DNA from: Ypsolopha sequella
Lineage: Eukaryota > Arthropoda > Insecta > Lepidoptera > Ypsolophidae
Assembly (NCBI GenBank): GCA_934047225.1
Contig: CAKOHE010000006.1
Span: 62,001-126,000, forward strand
Direction of reading: 5' to 3'
DNA: 64,000 nucleotides
Numbering within the stretch: position 1 is the first letter of the stretch; each line of letters opens with the position of its first letter. A program made the position numbers and the translations under genes. Below the pieces are notes generated by a model. It did no database searches. It was given only the letters and a program-made list of their open reading frames with translations, and was not told the DNA's origin. Below are positions 33,676-43,969 of the stretch, one piece after another.

Positions 33676-33976
33676 ATTTTTCAATGCATGTGCTCGTAAA
33701 GGCCCGCTTTTCATGCATCAAAACCGAACAGAAAGTCGATTATTTTGCCCTAGGGCTTTATTATTTTTTTATTTTTATTTTTTTACAATGGTTGGCTAAC
33801 CTGCAGCCTTTCCTGTGTACCATAAATGTCATACTTTTTTTCCACTGTTTAACGGCTCTGGATACCTAGTCCTTTTGAGCCAATTACAAATTAAAGTTCA
33901 CAAGATTATATTTGTTTTATTTCCTCACACTATGCATTGAAAAACGTAGTATGATACACGGGCGTAAACTACTATT
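33676..33976 (+). mobile_element. 395-bp MITE family, copy E (internally deleted)
   Basis: Starts TTTTTCAATGCATGTGCTCG and ends GGGCGTAAACTACTATTA. It lacks about 95 bp of the internal stem region between gggcgtaa and ataaactac. Confidence 0.85.
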
Positions 33977-34412
33977 ATTGTCCGAGTACAAACAAACGAA
34001 ACGGTTGTATATAATGCATTAGAAGGTGAAAAGTATGTCAGTACACGCGAAGAGCCAGATAAATAAATTTCGGCATTCATGTGGGAACGAAAAGACGACA
34101 TTGGCTCGTAACTAAAGTCGAGTCCAGAATTAGGCGAACTAACTTGACAGCCGAAAATGTTGCCAGACATAGGAAAAAATAAATAGTGATAGGTTTATGT
34201 CGACACAAATATGTCGATATAACCTTGTGCCTTTTATAAATCTGATTCTATTTATGTTTTATCAAGTAATTTTCGTCGAAACTTTCACACTCATACATAC
34301 TTACCAAATAGGGACGAACTACAGCAATTTATATGATATAATATGATCTGAAGGATGTACTGTTTAAAGCGGATATTTACGATACTTTCTCCTCAAATTA
34401 GGAATAAAATAC

Positions 34413-34424
34413 AAAAATAATGAT
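34413..34424. repeat. 12-bp direct repeat flanking the Pol III cluster, left
   Basis: AAAAATAATGAT at 34413-34424 recurs exactly at 35753-35764, bracketing the whole inverted-plus-tandem structure. It has the form of a target site duplication. Confidence 0.7.
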
Positions 34425-34556
34425 TATGTTTATTTTGCGAAATCCATCGCTATGAATACTCTAAATATTATTAGAGTGCAATACAAACTAGAAAATATCA
34501 ATCAGAAACAAACCCAAAGACAAGAATATGAAAAAATTCCCCGGGCCAGGATTCGA
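34425..34556 (-). repeat. Inverted partial copy of the 395-bp unit
   Basis: It is the reverse complement of the unit segment running from inside the tRNA-like B box through the unit junction (compare about 34871-35003). It breaks at ccaggattcga, inside the T-loop, and joins directly to the first forward unit. Confidence 0.85.
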
Positions 34557-34814
34557 TAATAATATTTAGAGTATTCATAGCGATGGATTTCGCAAAATAA
34601 ACATAATCTTAGTTAATGAGAACTGTGAATTTCTTAACTGTCTGAAGCAACAATATTGTAGCGACGACAGCGCCATCTGTTTCTAAGAACAAGGCGTGAA
34701 ATCACATAACGCCCTCGTGAGCGTTCTATATGTGTTGTACAAGCTAGTATATCAAGCAGAAGCAAAAATAACAGTGGACAAGTATGATGGAAGAATTCAC
34801 CGGTCCGGGTAGGA

Positions 34815-34887
34815 ACCTCGGTGGCGCAATTGGTAGCGCGCTTGTCTTGATAACAAGAGGTCGCAGGTTCGAATCCTGGCCCGGGGA
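34815..34887 (+). ncRNA. tRNA-like Pol III unit, copy 1
   Basis: A cloverleaf can be drawn. The D-arm is GCGC aattggta GCGC. The anticodon arm is CTTGT cttgata ACAAG, with nominal anticodon TGA. A 5-base variable loop follows, then a T-arm with TTCGAAT loop. The internal promoter boxes are TGGCGCAATTGG (A) and GGTTCGAATCC (B, a perfect consensus match), and a T6 terminator follows at 34889-34894. The acceptor stem pairs poorly, and a serine anticodon without a long variable arm is not canonical. It is therefore read as tRNA-derived (SINE head or tRNA pseudogene), probably transcribable by Pol III. Confidence 0.65.
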
Positions 34888-35209
34888 ATTTTTTCATATT
34901 CTTGTCTTTGGGTTTGTTTCTGATTGATATTTTCTAGTTTGTATTGCACTCTAATAATATTTAGAGTATTCATAGCGATGGATTTCGCAAAATAAACATA
35001 ATCTTAGTTAATGAGAACTGTGAATTTCTTAACTGTCTGAAGCAACAATATTGTAGCGACGACAGCGCCATCTGTTTCTAAGAACAAGGCGTGAAATCAC
35101 ATAACGCCCTCGTGAGCGTTCTATATGTGTTGTACAAGCTAGTATATCAAGCAGAAGCAAAAATAACAGTGGACAAGTATGATGGAAGAATTCACCGGTC
35201 CGGGTAGGA

Positions 35210-35282
35210 ACCTCGGTGGCGCAATTGGTAGCGCGCTTGTCTTGATAACAAGAGGTCGCAGGTTCGAATCCTGGCCCGGGGA
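35210..35282 (+). ncRNA. tRNA-like Pol III unit, copy 2
   Basis: Identical to 34815-34887, offset by 395 bp, with the same A box, B box and T6 terminator. Confidence 0.65.
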
Positions 35283-35604
35283 ATTTTTTCATATTCTTGT
35301 CTTTGGGTTTGTTTCTGATTGATATTTTCTAGTTTGTATTGCACTCTAATAATATTTAGAGTATTCATAGCGATGGATTTCGCAAAATAAACATAATCTT
35401 AGTTAATGAGAACTGTGAATTTCTTAACTGTCTGAAGCAACAATATTGTAGCGACGACAGCGCCATCTGTTTCTAAGAACAAGGCGTGAAATCACATAAC
35501 GCCCTCGTGAGCGTTCTATATGTGTTGTACAAGCTAGTATATCAAGCAGAAGCAAAAATAACAGTGGACAAGTATGATGGAAGAATTCACCGGTCCGGGT
35601 AGGA

Positions 35605-35677
35605 ACCTCGGTGGCGCAATTGGTAGCGCGCTTGTCTTGATAACAAGAGGTCGCAGGTTCGAATCCTGGCCCGGGGA
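35605..35677 (+). ncRNA. tRNA-like Pol III unit, copy 3
   Basis: Identical to 34815-34887, offset by 790 bp. Its downstream flank leaves the repeat at about 35752. Confidence 0.65.
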
Positions 35678-36125
35678 ATTTTTTCATATTCTTGTCTTTG
35701 GGTTTGTTTCTGATTGATATTTTCTAGTTTGTATTGCACTCTAATAATATTTAAAAATAATGATGTTATTACAACAGGCCATTGTGATCCTTTTAGGTGG
35801 TATCTGTCGGGCTACTATAATACATTACATTTCATACACATAGCTTTCATGCTAGTACATTTCATGTACCATACATATAGCATTCATCCCTTTCTTTCTG
35901 GCAAATATGACAGTGCGATAGAGACAAACGCTATTATATCGTCGATGATAATTCCAAATCCGTTATGTGTTCGATTTTAATGAATTTAATCAATTTTTAT
36001 TATTATTATTTTGATTAGTAAAATTATTAGTTTGATTCCAAACACAATAATAATGATTAACTAGACTTTTTAAACATCGATATTAACAGCACTAGCCAAA
36101 CTGTGGCAACATTAGTGTACAATGA

Positions 36126-36313
36126 ACTGTCAAGTTAGTTCGCCTAATTCTGGACTCGACTATAGTAGAGCCATAGTACGCAACAGAACTGCCTCGCTGA
36201 TGCACAGGACGCGCGGCAGCGTCAATGGTCTCCTGAACAATATTGCTAACAGGACTGATAGTTCAATCCTGAGAAACTGGGTCTCAGTACATATGGACAG
36301 AGTCCCAAAGTAG
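36126..36313 (+). mobile_element. Non-LTR retrotransposon C-terminal fragment
   Basis: RAIVRNRTASLMHRTRGSVN, then GLLNNIANRTDSSILRNWV ends at a TAG (36311-36313). It aligns in pattern with the C-terminal part of the LINE at 3185-3981 (SILRKRVASLMRRLRDSPSS, LLNTILDRMDFP). The preceding block (caagttagttcgcctaattc) recurs inverted at about 34121-34150. Confidence 0.65.
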
Positions 36314-37283
36314 TTTACACTAATATAGGTTATTTATACTAACATAGTTAACCTTTTGCATGTCCCCATAGAAGGGAATTCCAAGTGCCCGAAATGTCCC
36401 CATACATCGCGCCAAGCGAGATTTTGAGCGACTTGTTGTTAGAAATGCTCGGATTTAGTTAAGTTGCAATCATTATTACCGAATATGTTATATCTTCTAA
36501 AAATCTACATAAAATTTGCCATCTTCTCATGTAATTTTCATACCTAGGCAACAATCCGAAGGAAAAATATCCTTAGATATAGTTTCAGCTCTCACTTTTT
36601 TCCGCCATCTTTTGTCACATTTTTCATCACAACACTTCATTTACACTAATTTCAGAATTTGTTTTTACACTCACGTAATCAAAATTAGTTTACACGTAGA
36701 CTACATACATTTTTTTATTGAAATACTCAGTAAATACTTCACAATAATTAAATATTTACGGACGTAAACAAACTCGATGCCGGTTGCGTTTTCACTGAGC
36801 AAAATGTTTCTAAAATTCATTCACTCCAAACCGGAAATCATTTACGCCTAAATGTTGTCAACAATGTGAGAAATCAAAGACAATTTTTGCTCCAAAGTTG
36901 CTCCAAAATACTCTGACGTATGTGGCGGCAACTTCGGAACGCCCGCTTATGATCAAACGGTTGATCTTAGGACACTACGGGCACTCAATTTCTTATGATC
37001 ATACGTTTGATCATAGGACACTAGACGGGTTAATAAGTTGTTTGTAGTACTAACACCTATGGCCTAGTCCGAAATAAAAATATTTGTTTGTATGTTTGTT
37101 TGTAACTAATTTATTATTATTTATAAAATGTAAAACTACATCTTTTTTACGTCTGTGTATCTGACTTCTCACATTCGAGTTACTGTATCAGCTCATCACC
37201 ATGCAGTATTAATCATCAAGAAACCTTACTCTCGTCATAGATACTCGTTCAACCGTCCAACATTCATCTTTGTTGCATTCCAG

Positions 37284-37492
37284 GCTAAAAAAGTGCCAAT
37301 AGTAGTGTTACCGAAAGCCCTAAGAAAAAGATTGCGAGTATATTCGCAATGGCTAAGAATAAACAGAAATCTGAAGAGGCAGACGTAGTGAACGTGCTCA
37401 GTAAAAAGGAGTTGGAAGCGGTGAAAGCTGATGAAATCAACGCCAAGCTGTGGGAGGAGCGTCTGGATATTTGCAAGACTAGCGGAAAAAAG
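37284..37492 (+). pseudogene. UHRF1: UHRF1-like linker exon with in-frame TAA
   Basis: A strong acceptor TGCATTCCAG|GC at 37283/37284 fits the one-base overhang of the previous exon, but the second codon is then TAA (37286-37288). The same frame continues open: SANSSVTESPKKKIASIFAM, then KNKQKSEEADVVNVLSKKEL and INAKLWEERLDICKTSGKK. NAKLWEE matches the helical segment just before the RING in UHRF proteins. The exon ends in phase 0 at a non-canonical but known GC donor (AAAAAG|GCAAGT, 37492/37493). The phases agree on both sides, so the TAA is most simply a nonsense mutation. A weaker acceptor at 37292 would avoid it but breaks phase. Confidence 0.75.
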
Positions 37493-38204
37493 GCAAGTGT
37501 GTTCATTTAATAGAGATATGCAGGCCCGTGTACGTGGGAAGACTTGGGTTTGGTTTGGTTTGGTTTTCAAAAAATCTAAAATAGTTTTATTGCCATAAAG
37601 AGGAATCGCAGAAGAAAAAATTGTTGATACGTTAACCACCTGTTCACAACTTGAAATAAAAATGGATGGAACACGACGCGTATTTTATGTATCACAAATA
37701 TTTAATAATTACAAAGATTTGTGTTCTCCCCAAAAACTAATCCAAGCCTGAGGAATAATGTAAAAAGTTACGTCAAGAACGAAAACATTTGGGAAATTTC
37801 CAATATAACTGCAATGGTACGAAGTACACAAATTAACGTATATTGCGGTGTATAAACCTAGAAGGAAATCGGGATGCAAGGAGCTCAACCGGGTTCGTAT
37901 TTTACGAAGTATACATTTATATGAATTTCTTTAATGGATGTTATCTATCACTGTTGACGGTGAATGAAGTATTCCTTAGTCCCTGAACGATGATGAGTTA
38001 TATTGTGGACAACTAAGCCTAACTATTGTAACAAAGCATCCTCTTGAAAAATTAACTTTTTATCAATTTCGCATCTCTTTAAGAACCATTATGCAGGCAA
38101 AAACTTTCCAAAAAAGACTGGAAAAGGCTGAAAAAAAAGTCTAAAAAAATATCGATCATAAAAAGATAATGTTTGTTTGGGAAATGGGTTTCAATAAGCG
38201 TCAG
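37493..38204. other. Intron sequence, no other feature seen
   Basis: No repeat structure or coding similarity was recognised. Confidence 0.35.
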
Positions 38205-39640
38205 TGAATTTTTCAACGGTCACTGTCACGCCAAGCGGAAAAACTCGCAGTACGACTACGAGAGGGACGGAATCAGGGCGAAAGAGAAAAAGTTGTTCCT
38301 AATTTTATGTAAATAAATATACTTGCTGTTCTTACTCATAAGTTCTACTTATTTATTTTCTCATAGAAGGTGATAAAAAGTAGAGTGTCCACCTCGGGAA
38401 AAAAAACTGTTTTAAGGCCCTGCCATTCCAAAATGAGCATTTTGTTTAATTAATATTGTCAGTTCAATATCTCATTCAAATACAAGTTAAATATATGTTA
38501 CAATAGAGGATAAACTCTAGACACAAGTTGATCTAAAAACGTAATTGAGTTAAATTCACTCGATAGAAAAAAATCACAAAGTAAGCTCGTCAAATTGCGA
38601 ATAAATGTGTTTATAGCAAAGGTGTTCAACGGAGAGAATTAAAGCTTTTTCTGAATTTTCTTTACAGATAACTAAAGACACTTATAGACCCATTTTTATT
38701 TATTTCTCAATACTTTTTCAGAAATTCCAGAAAAACCTCGCAAATTCACTGATTATGCGTGCTCGCAGCGCATGAAGCGAGCGTTCTAATGTAGACTTTC
38801 TGACAATATCATTGAGTTCAAAATTACTTAATACGATTATTGTGTTGGATGCGTAGGGCCTTAAGCTCGAGTCACGTACTTTGAATCCCACGCTGCGTTC
38901 AGGATTCTTCCCTCGCTACGCTCGGGATTCTACTTACTCTAGAATCCTTCGCTCCGCTCTGGATTCAAAGAAACACTCTCGCTTTTATAGTAGTTTATGC
39001 TACAAGGGCGCAAAAGAATAAATTACGGGGACGATTTAAAACACGAGCGTAGCGAGTGTTTTAAACGTAACCGAGTAATTTATTGCTTTTACGCCCGTGT
39101 ATCATACTACATTTTTCAATGCATAGTGTGAGGAAATGAAAACAAATATAATCTTGTGAACTTTAAATTATGATTGGCTCAAAAGGATTGTATCCAGAGC
39201 CGTTAAACAGTGGAAAAAAAAGTATAACGTCTATGGTACACAGGAAAGGCTGCAGGTTAGCCAACTATTGTAAATGAATTAAAAAAAATAATAATAATAA
39301 AGCCCTAGGGCAAAATAATCGACTGTCTGTTTTGATGCATAAAAATTGGGCCTTTACGAGCACATGCATTGAAAAAATAGTTGTTTGCTCCTGAGGCAAA
39401 CAATCTACTACTTTTTTATAAATCGAAAAAGTTTACCAAAGTCTGGATATTGTTAAAACTGTTCTAATAAAATATGTATGTTTGTGTTCTGCACAAGTTC
39501 CTGATTCCTATTCGTCAAACAAGGAGAAAAAGTGTAAAAGTAACAATTTCTATCGAAAAAGAAAATTATCCAGGCATATTTTCCAATAACAAACCCTGGA
39601 ATTTTTAAAACGTAAAAATGTATTTTTATTTTGGCTCGTG
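38205..39640 (+). mobile_element. TTAA-type MITE, diverged copy split by later insertions
   Basis: The left part at 38211-38315 (cactgtcacgccaagcgg, gagagggacggaatcaggg) matches 44810-44880. The right part at 39425-39600 (ctggatattgttaaaactg, tcctattcgtcaaacaagg, caggcatattttccaata) matches 44935-45110. About 1.1 kb, including MITE copy F, lies between them. Confidence 0.6.
38987..39376 (-). mobile_element. 395-bp MITE family, copy F
   Basis: Reverse-orientation copy from ATAGTAGTTTATGCTACAAG to GAGCACATGCATTGAAAAA. Confidence 0.87.
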
Positions 39641-39784
39641 TAAATCAAAGGCACTTATCCTTGGCCCTTGGTGTCTAAAAGGTTGAAGACCCTTGCCTTA
39701 GATTATATATTCTAGATTATATAAAAAGCACTCCTATTTTATATAAATAGCCTCTTAAAACATTATTGAAAAAAAAAAAAAAAA

Positions 39785-40365
39785 AATGAAAAATTATTTA
39801 TTTCTTAAGCTTACTTCATTAAATAAACTGAGTTTGAGTTCTCCTATTGGGTATGAAAATACCTGTAACAGGAGTCCCCGCTCTCCTATAACTAAAATAC
39901 AAAATTAAGTGATAAACAAAACTATTATTTACAGAGGTGACTAACAAATTATTATAAATATAAAAAAGAAAAGAAAAGTTTAGTATATACTTACTTAGGC
40001 TGAATTTGTAAGTGTGAGAGGGTATGTGTGTGTATGTGGGATGTGTGTATGTGAGATGTGTGTGACTATGTGTGCATATTTACAATTTATGCAATTTTGG
40101 AATAAGTTTGTTAAATAATTTGTTAATTATGATGACTATTCGATATCGACATAGGCTATTCAATGACAATTATTAAATTCTCCGTCTCGTTATAATTCAA
40201 TTTTTGTATCCAAGTAGTTACTAATTTTTTACATTCATAAAAAGTATTGCAATATATATTAAGCTCTTTGTTGATTATTTTATACAGATACGTAGCTTGT
40301 CTAGTATATTGTTGTCTTGCGAAAGATGTTTTTGTGCTATAGGTAGATGTGGTTATGGGTTATTA
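39785..40365 (-). mobile_element. LINE 3' end: C-terminal ORF and 3' UTR
   Basis: The minus-strand frame from about 40360 to the stop at 40158-40156 reads STKTSFARQQYTRQATYLYK, then IINKELNIYCNTFYECKKLV and TTWIQKLNYNETENLIIVIE. This has the composition and layout of the C-terminus of an insect non-LTR ORF2. A 3' UTR with a GT-rich microsatellite (40015-40075, tgtgtgtatgtg) leads to an A/T tail near 39785. It ends about 130 bp before the RING exon. Confidence 0.6.
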
Positions 40366-40493
40366 TTGAAATCACTATTTACGTACATAGTTTGGGTTTA
40401 CCTCGCGTGTGTACGAGTATCACCGATTTTTAAACGTCTACAAATCCATCACACTGGCGTAAAATCAGACAAGCTTCTTCTTGAATGTTTTAG

Positions 40494-40592
40494 GAGTTCG
40501 TGGAACACGTGACTCAAGTGTTTCTGTGCATCATCTGTCAAGAGGTGGCGGTGACTCCGGTGACTACTGCCTGTCTTCACAACTTCTGTTTG
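40494..40592 (+). CDS. UHRF1: UHRF1-like RING exon, first half
   Basis: The acceptor is TGTTTTAG|GAG at 40493/40494 and the donor is TTTG|GTAAGA at 40592/40593. The exon is 33 codons, phase 0 at both ends. It encodes EFVEHVTQVFLCIICQEVAV, then TPVTTACLHNFCL. CIIC, TAC, LH and NFC are the first metal ligands of a C3HC4 RING finger, the E3 ubiquitin ligase module of UHRF proteins. Confidence 0.9.
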
Positions 40593-40734
40593 GTAAGAAT
40601 AATTAATCGATTTCTATTATGTCGCTGACAAATAGTAAAATTCGATATTTTGCTTACGGCGTCGTCAGTTTCTAAACGCTCGCTACTGTGCTAGTTGACA
40701 AATCTTCGTCATATGGTAGAATTTGGCATTTTTC

Positions 40735-41005
40735 AAACAGGCACAATGCCAGGTGGCCCGCCATGCCTGAGACCGATTGATGGCGGTATATCCATCCCCA
40801 ATTGCCGGCCCCTGGTGCGGCGTCACTGGTGCGATGGTTCCGGCATCGCGCTCACCATAGATTTAGTATAATGGCGCTCACCAACCCGTCTGCCCAGCGT
40901 GTGTGAGTATGGGCAACCCACCCACCATGAATTACGCTCTTTAATGAGGGTGGCGAAATATTGGAGAGGCCTATGTCCAGCAGTGGACGAACACATGCTG
41001 ATGGA
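40735..41005 (+). mobile_element. SINE-like element sharing an RTE tail, copy 2
   Basis: The order ggcgtcactggtgcgatgg, ttccggcatcgcgctcacc, cccagcgtgtgtgagtatgg, gaggcctatgtccagcagtg matches the element at 24090-24325 (reverse orientation). A 26-bp tandem duplication of the gcgctcacc region is seen at 40851-40886. It lies in the intron between the two RING exons. Confidence 0.72.
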
Positions 41006-41099
41006 TGGAATTGTTTCTTAACATTTAGTTACAAATCTGGAGAATCGACTCTTAATAGACATGTGAATTGAATATCAGCGCTTGTAACATGAAATAGTG

Positions 41100-41614
41100 T
41101 TAGTATATAGGCTTACCGTTGCCTTTTTATCATACTTGCTCGATAAGCTTGCTGAGTACGAAAGAGCAAGCAAAATAGAAAACCAGACAATTAAGGCGAT
41201 ATATAAAAGTTTTAGCGTCCCTGTTACTCCATATGCGAAAAAACCCTCAGTGCAAGAAGGACGGATTCGTGGAAAAGTAGCAAAAAGTCGGTTTTTTATT
41301 AATATAAAATGTACTAAAAATGCTATCAAAATTTCGTTTAACCAGGTCCTAGATACTGTTAAAACCAATCTAATAAAATATAATTGCAGTCCATATGTCA
41401 TTCTAAATTGTCAAACCAGGAGAATTGGTGTCGATAAAGACCTCATTTCAATAAATATTTCTATCGAGCCGAAATTCTCCAATCGCGTTTCTGTTTTAAC
41501 AGATCCCTAGAGAAAGATTCCAAAAATAATATACTATTTTATCAAAACTTTACATTATTTACCGAAGTAGATATAGAAGTTCTAAAAGTGTCGATCTTTT
41601 TCCGTAGCGCCTTA
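41100..41614 (+). mobile_element. TTAA-type MITE, diverged copy
   Basis: ggacggattcgtggaaaag, aaagtcggttttttattaat, atactgttaaaaccaatc, aataaaatataattgcagtc and gacctcatttcaataa follow the order of 44789-45204 with many differences. The right end (cgtagcgccTTAA at about 41602-41614) resembles that family's TIR and target. The ORFs in it are chance. Confidence 0.6.
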
Positions 41615-41806
41615 ACCTGGCCTCCTGCGTTGCGTTATGTGACACATTGCGACCTAAAATCGGTGGTGGAAAGTGGATGTACGAGTACTCATTGCTACTG
41701 TCTACAACTTAATTTTGTTAATGTGTATTTCAATTTGAATCCTTCTTTACCATTACACCATAGTGCGGTCTATATTGTTTCAGAGTGCTATTTTGTCTGT
41801 TTTCAG

Positions 41807-41956
41807 GGCTGCATAAAGCTGGCATTTAAATCCACCAGGTCGAAGAGCTGCCCATGCTGCCGCGGAGATCTCTCTAAAGAGTTGGAACTCAATGACAAAC
41901 AAACAAACAAACTCAATTACGCACGCTTGCGTAATGAATCCAAACGTTTATTTTAA
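41807..41956 (+). CDS. UHRF1: UHRF1-like terminal exon, second half of RING
   Basis: The acceptor is CTGTTTTCAG|GGC at 41806/41807, phase 0, and the stop is TAA at 41954-41956. It encodes GCIKLAFKSTRSKSCPCCRG, then DLSKELELNDKQTNKLNYAR and LRNESKRLF. GC and CPCC supply the last RING ligands, so the C3HC4 set is complete across the two exons. The protein ends shortly after the RING, as UHRF proteins do. Taken alone the RING module is intact; the defects are upstream. Confidence 0.9.
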   Translation, partial: GCIKLAFKSTRSKSCPCCRGDLSKELELNDKQTNKLNYARLRNESKRLF

Positions 41957-43565
41957 TTTGATAATATTTTAATGTTTCGTTTAATGGTATTTTAGGATTA
42001 TGTTACATGCACTTAGTTATGTGTCATTTTGTTCTAGTAAAAAAAGTATTTTATTTAAAGTAGTTCCGAGCTAAGAATGATGTGCATGAATAGAGCCTAA
42101 ACCTCTTGTGTAACGACCCCAGTTATAACTGTAACACTTTAGTGATTTTTGCAGCTCATTTTGTAACTTATAGGTCTAAACAAGTGGTACATCAGTGAAC
42201 GATATTACTTCTAGTTGCATTTGAACGTATTTCGCTACTACTATATCACTTATGGTGGTAAAGACTCTAAATTAGTTGCAAACTAGCTATTTTAGTACCA
42301 ATATAAAATAAAAAAATAAAATAGTTCTTTATTGAGGTTACAAAGACCCATTGTAAAAACACATGAAAATACCTTAAAAATACACATTTTAAATAACAAA
42401 AACTAAATGAAAAAATAAAAAATTTGTAAGATAAGATTATTTATAATTATTATACTAAATTAAATTAATTATTATTTTTTATTTGGTAAGCAAAGTTTGA
42501 CAATCCAATGCTTCAACATAGGATTGTCAAATTTACCAGAAAATGTCCTCAGGATGTCGCTGTCGCTGGTTCTGCGTATAATCGACGCGATCCGATAGTG
42601 ACAAACAGGTGCTTACAATCACCTGTTGTCAATTATATCACATGTAGTGATAACGGTTCATGTTGCAGCTCTTTTGGTTCGTTCTAGTGTGCACTAATAT
42701 GCTACTCCAACACGCAAACAAGTTCCAATCGGGTGGCAATAAGAACCAAAAGTAGCTATTTACACTTATTTAGAACCAGCAAAGATCTAAAAATATACAA
42801 AAGTTACCTTGTATTACCCACATAACCTACGACTTCGATAACCGCGCGCACGCCATTTTCTTTCCTTGTCTTTTACCGAAAATACAGCACAAATGAATTC
42901 GTGGAAAAAAAAAAATCGACTCTCCTATTCATTTTCCAGTTACCCTATGTTAAATATATCTTACTTACTACTATTGGCCAAATCAAGATTGATATTTACC
43001 TACTAATACCTATTTCGCTAACATTGGGACATCTAAAAAAGGACCAATAGTTACTATGGATATGGATAGGACGCAAATGTGTGATTTTTAGACCCCAAGG
43101 TCAGAAATATAACTAAAAATCATCATCATCATCCTTGCGACGCCATTATTTTATAGTCGCGTCTATTTTTGAGGTTATGTTCAGAATACGATTTTATGAT
43201 AACGACACATTATTGCGTAGTTTTGATAGTTGTAACTGTTTTAACGAAACAAAATAATCAATTTAGCACAATCAGATCTGTAACGATATATTAATCTGTA
43301 CCGAAATTCAATGAAAAACCATTCAAACTATAACAAAAAAAACGTCCCTACTTAATCTGCTTATAGTAAGTATAACCCGGATCGTTACCCATCACTACGG
43401 CGATCTTATTTTAACTATTTTTGAATTTAGATAATGTTTTAGGTTTCATTAATTATGTGTAACAAACAGTTGTCTACCTCGTATTTTCTGATGATTTTTA
43501 GCAATTTGATTTCCCTATTTCAGTTGTATTACCGTTTTTTTTATCTTATCGACTAAATACTTGTA
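41957..43565. other. 3' flank of the UHRF1-like gene, no gene seen
   Basis: AT-rich. 42310-42470 looks like a LINE-type 3' tail (ttctttattgaggttacaaa). A compact hairpin lies at 42485-42538. Confidence 0.4.
42485..42538. repeat. Short perfect-stem hairpin
   Basis: GGTAAgcaaagTTTGACAATCC and GGATTGTCAAAtTTACC pair across a loop of about 14 bases. It has the size of a small precursor hairpin or a very short MITE, and no further evidence supports either reading. Confidence 0.55.
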
Positions 43566-43822
43566 CAGCTTGGCAAAAGAGTTTAGATAAAATGAGGGCG
43601 CTATACCACATACGCCATACTATACGCTACGACCAAAATACAGTGCTACAAGGATCTCATGACGCGTGGATTGGTTGTGTCCACAATCGGAACTCTAATA
43701 GACTAATACTCCTTGTTTCACAGCTGGGCCCCCTTGTCACTATCATCTACGCGCCATCGGATCCTTGTACCACTGTATTTATTTACACCTGTCGCCGCGT
43801 CAAACTCTTTTTTGCGAAGCTG
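43566..43822. mobile_element. TA-flanked TIR element (MITE)
   Basis: The ends CAGCTTGGCAAAAGAGTTT and AAACTCTTTTTTGCGAAGCTG are inverted and flanked by TA. A second inverted pair (atacagtgctacaaggatc / gatccttgtaccactgtat) lies inside. The 77-codon ORF here is chance. Confidence 0.75.
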
Positions 43823-43969
43823 TAGTACTCAGAGGTAAAGTATGTTAGGTCTGCATATGGTGTTGCTAATTGATGGATGAGTGACTTAACATATTTCACC
43901 TGCGAGGTACGGTTAAGCAGCCAGCGAATGAAAAAAAAAACAGAAGACTCATTTCGAACAAAGTGTTAT

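Larger units (their letters stand above)
34557..35741 (+). repeat. Three identical tandem 395-bp units
   Basis: Units begin at 34557, 34952 and 35347 (taataatattt). I saw no difference among the three over their whole length. Each carries one tRNA-like Pol III unit near its right end. The reverse-strand ORF repeated in each unit is only the complement of the tRNA-like sequence. Perfect identity means very recent amplification, strong homogenisation or an assembly effect. Confidence 0.93.

Noticed and set aside
33679..33869. ORF beginning MLIFERLSRV and similar ORFs at 19733 and 23782
   Set aside because: All overlap copies of the 395-bp MITE, and the shared peptide (ADLQPFLC-like) is read from repeat DNA.
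34634..35687. Three identical 87-codon minus-strand ORFs
   Set aside because: They are the complement of the tRNA-like unit and its flank repeated three times. FEPATSC-type peptides arise from the reverse of a B box.
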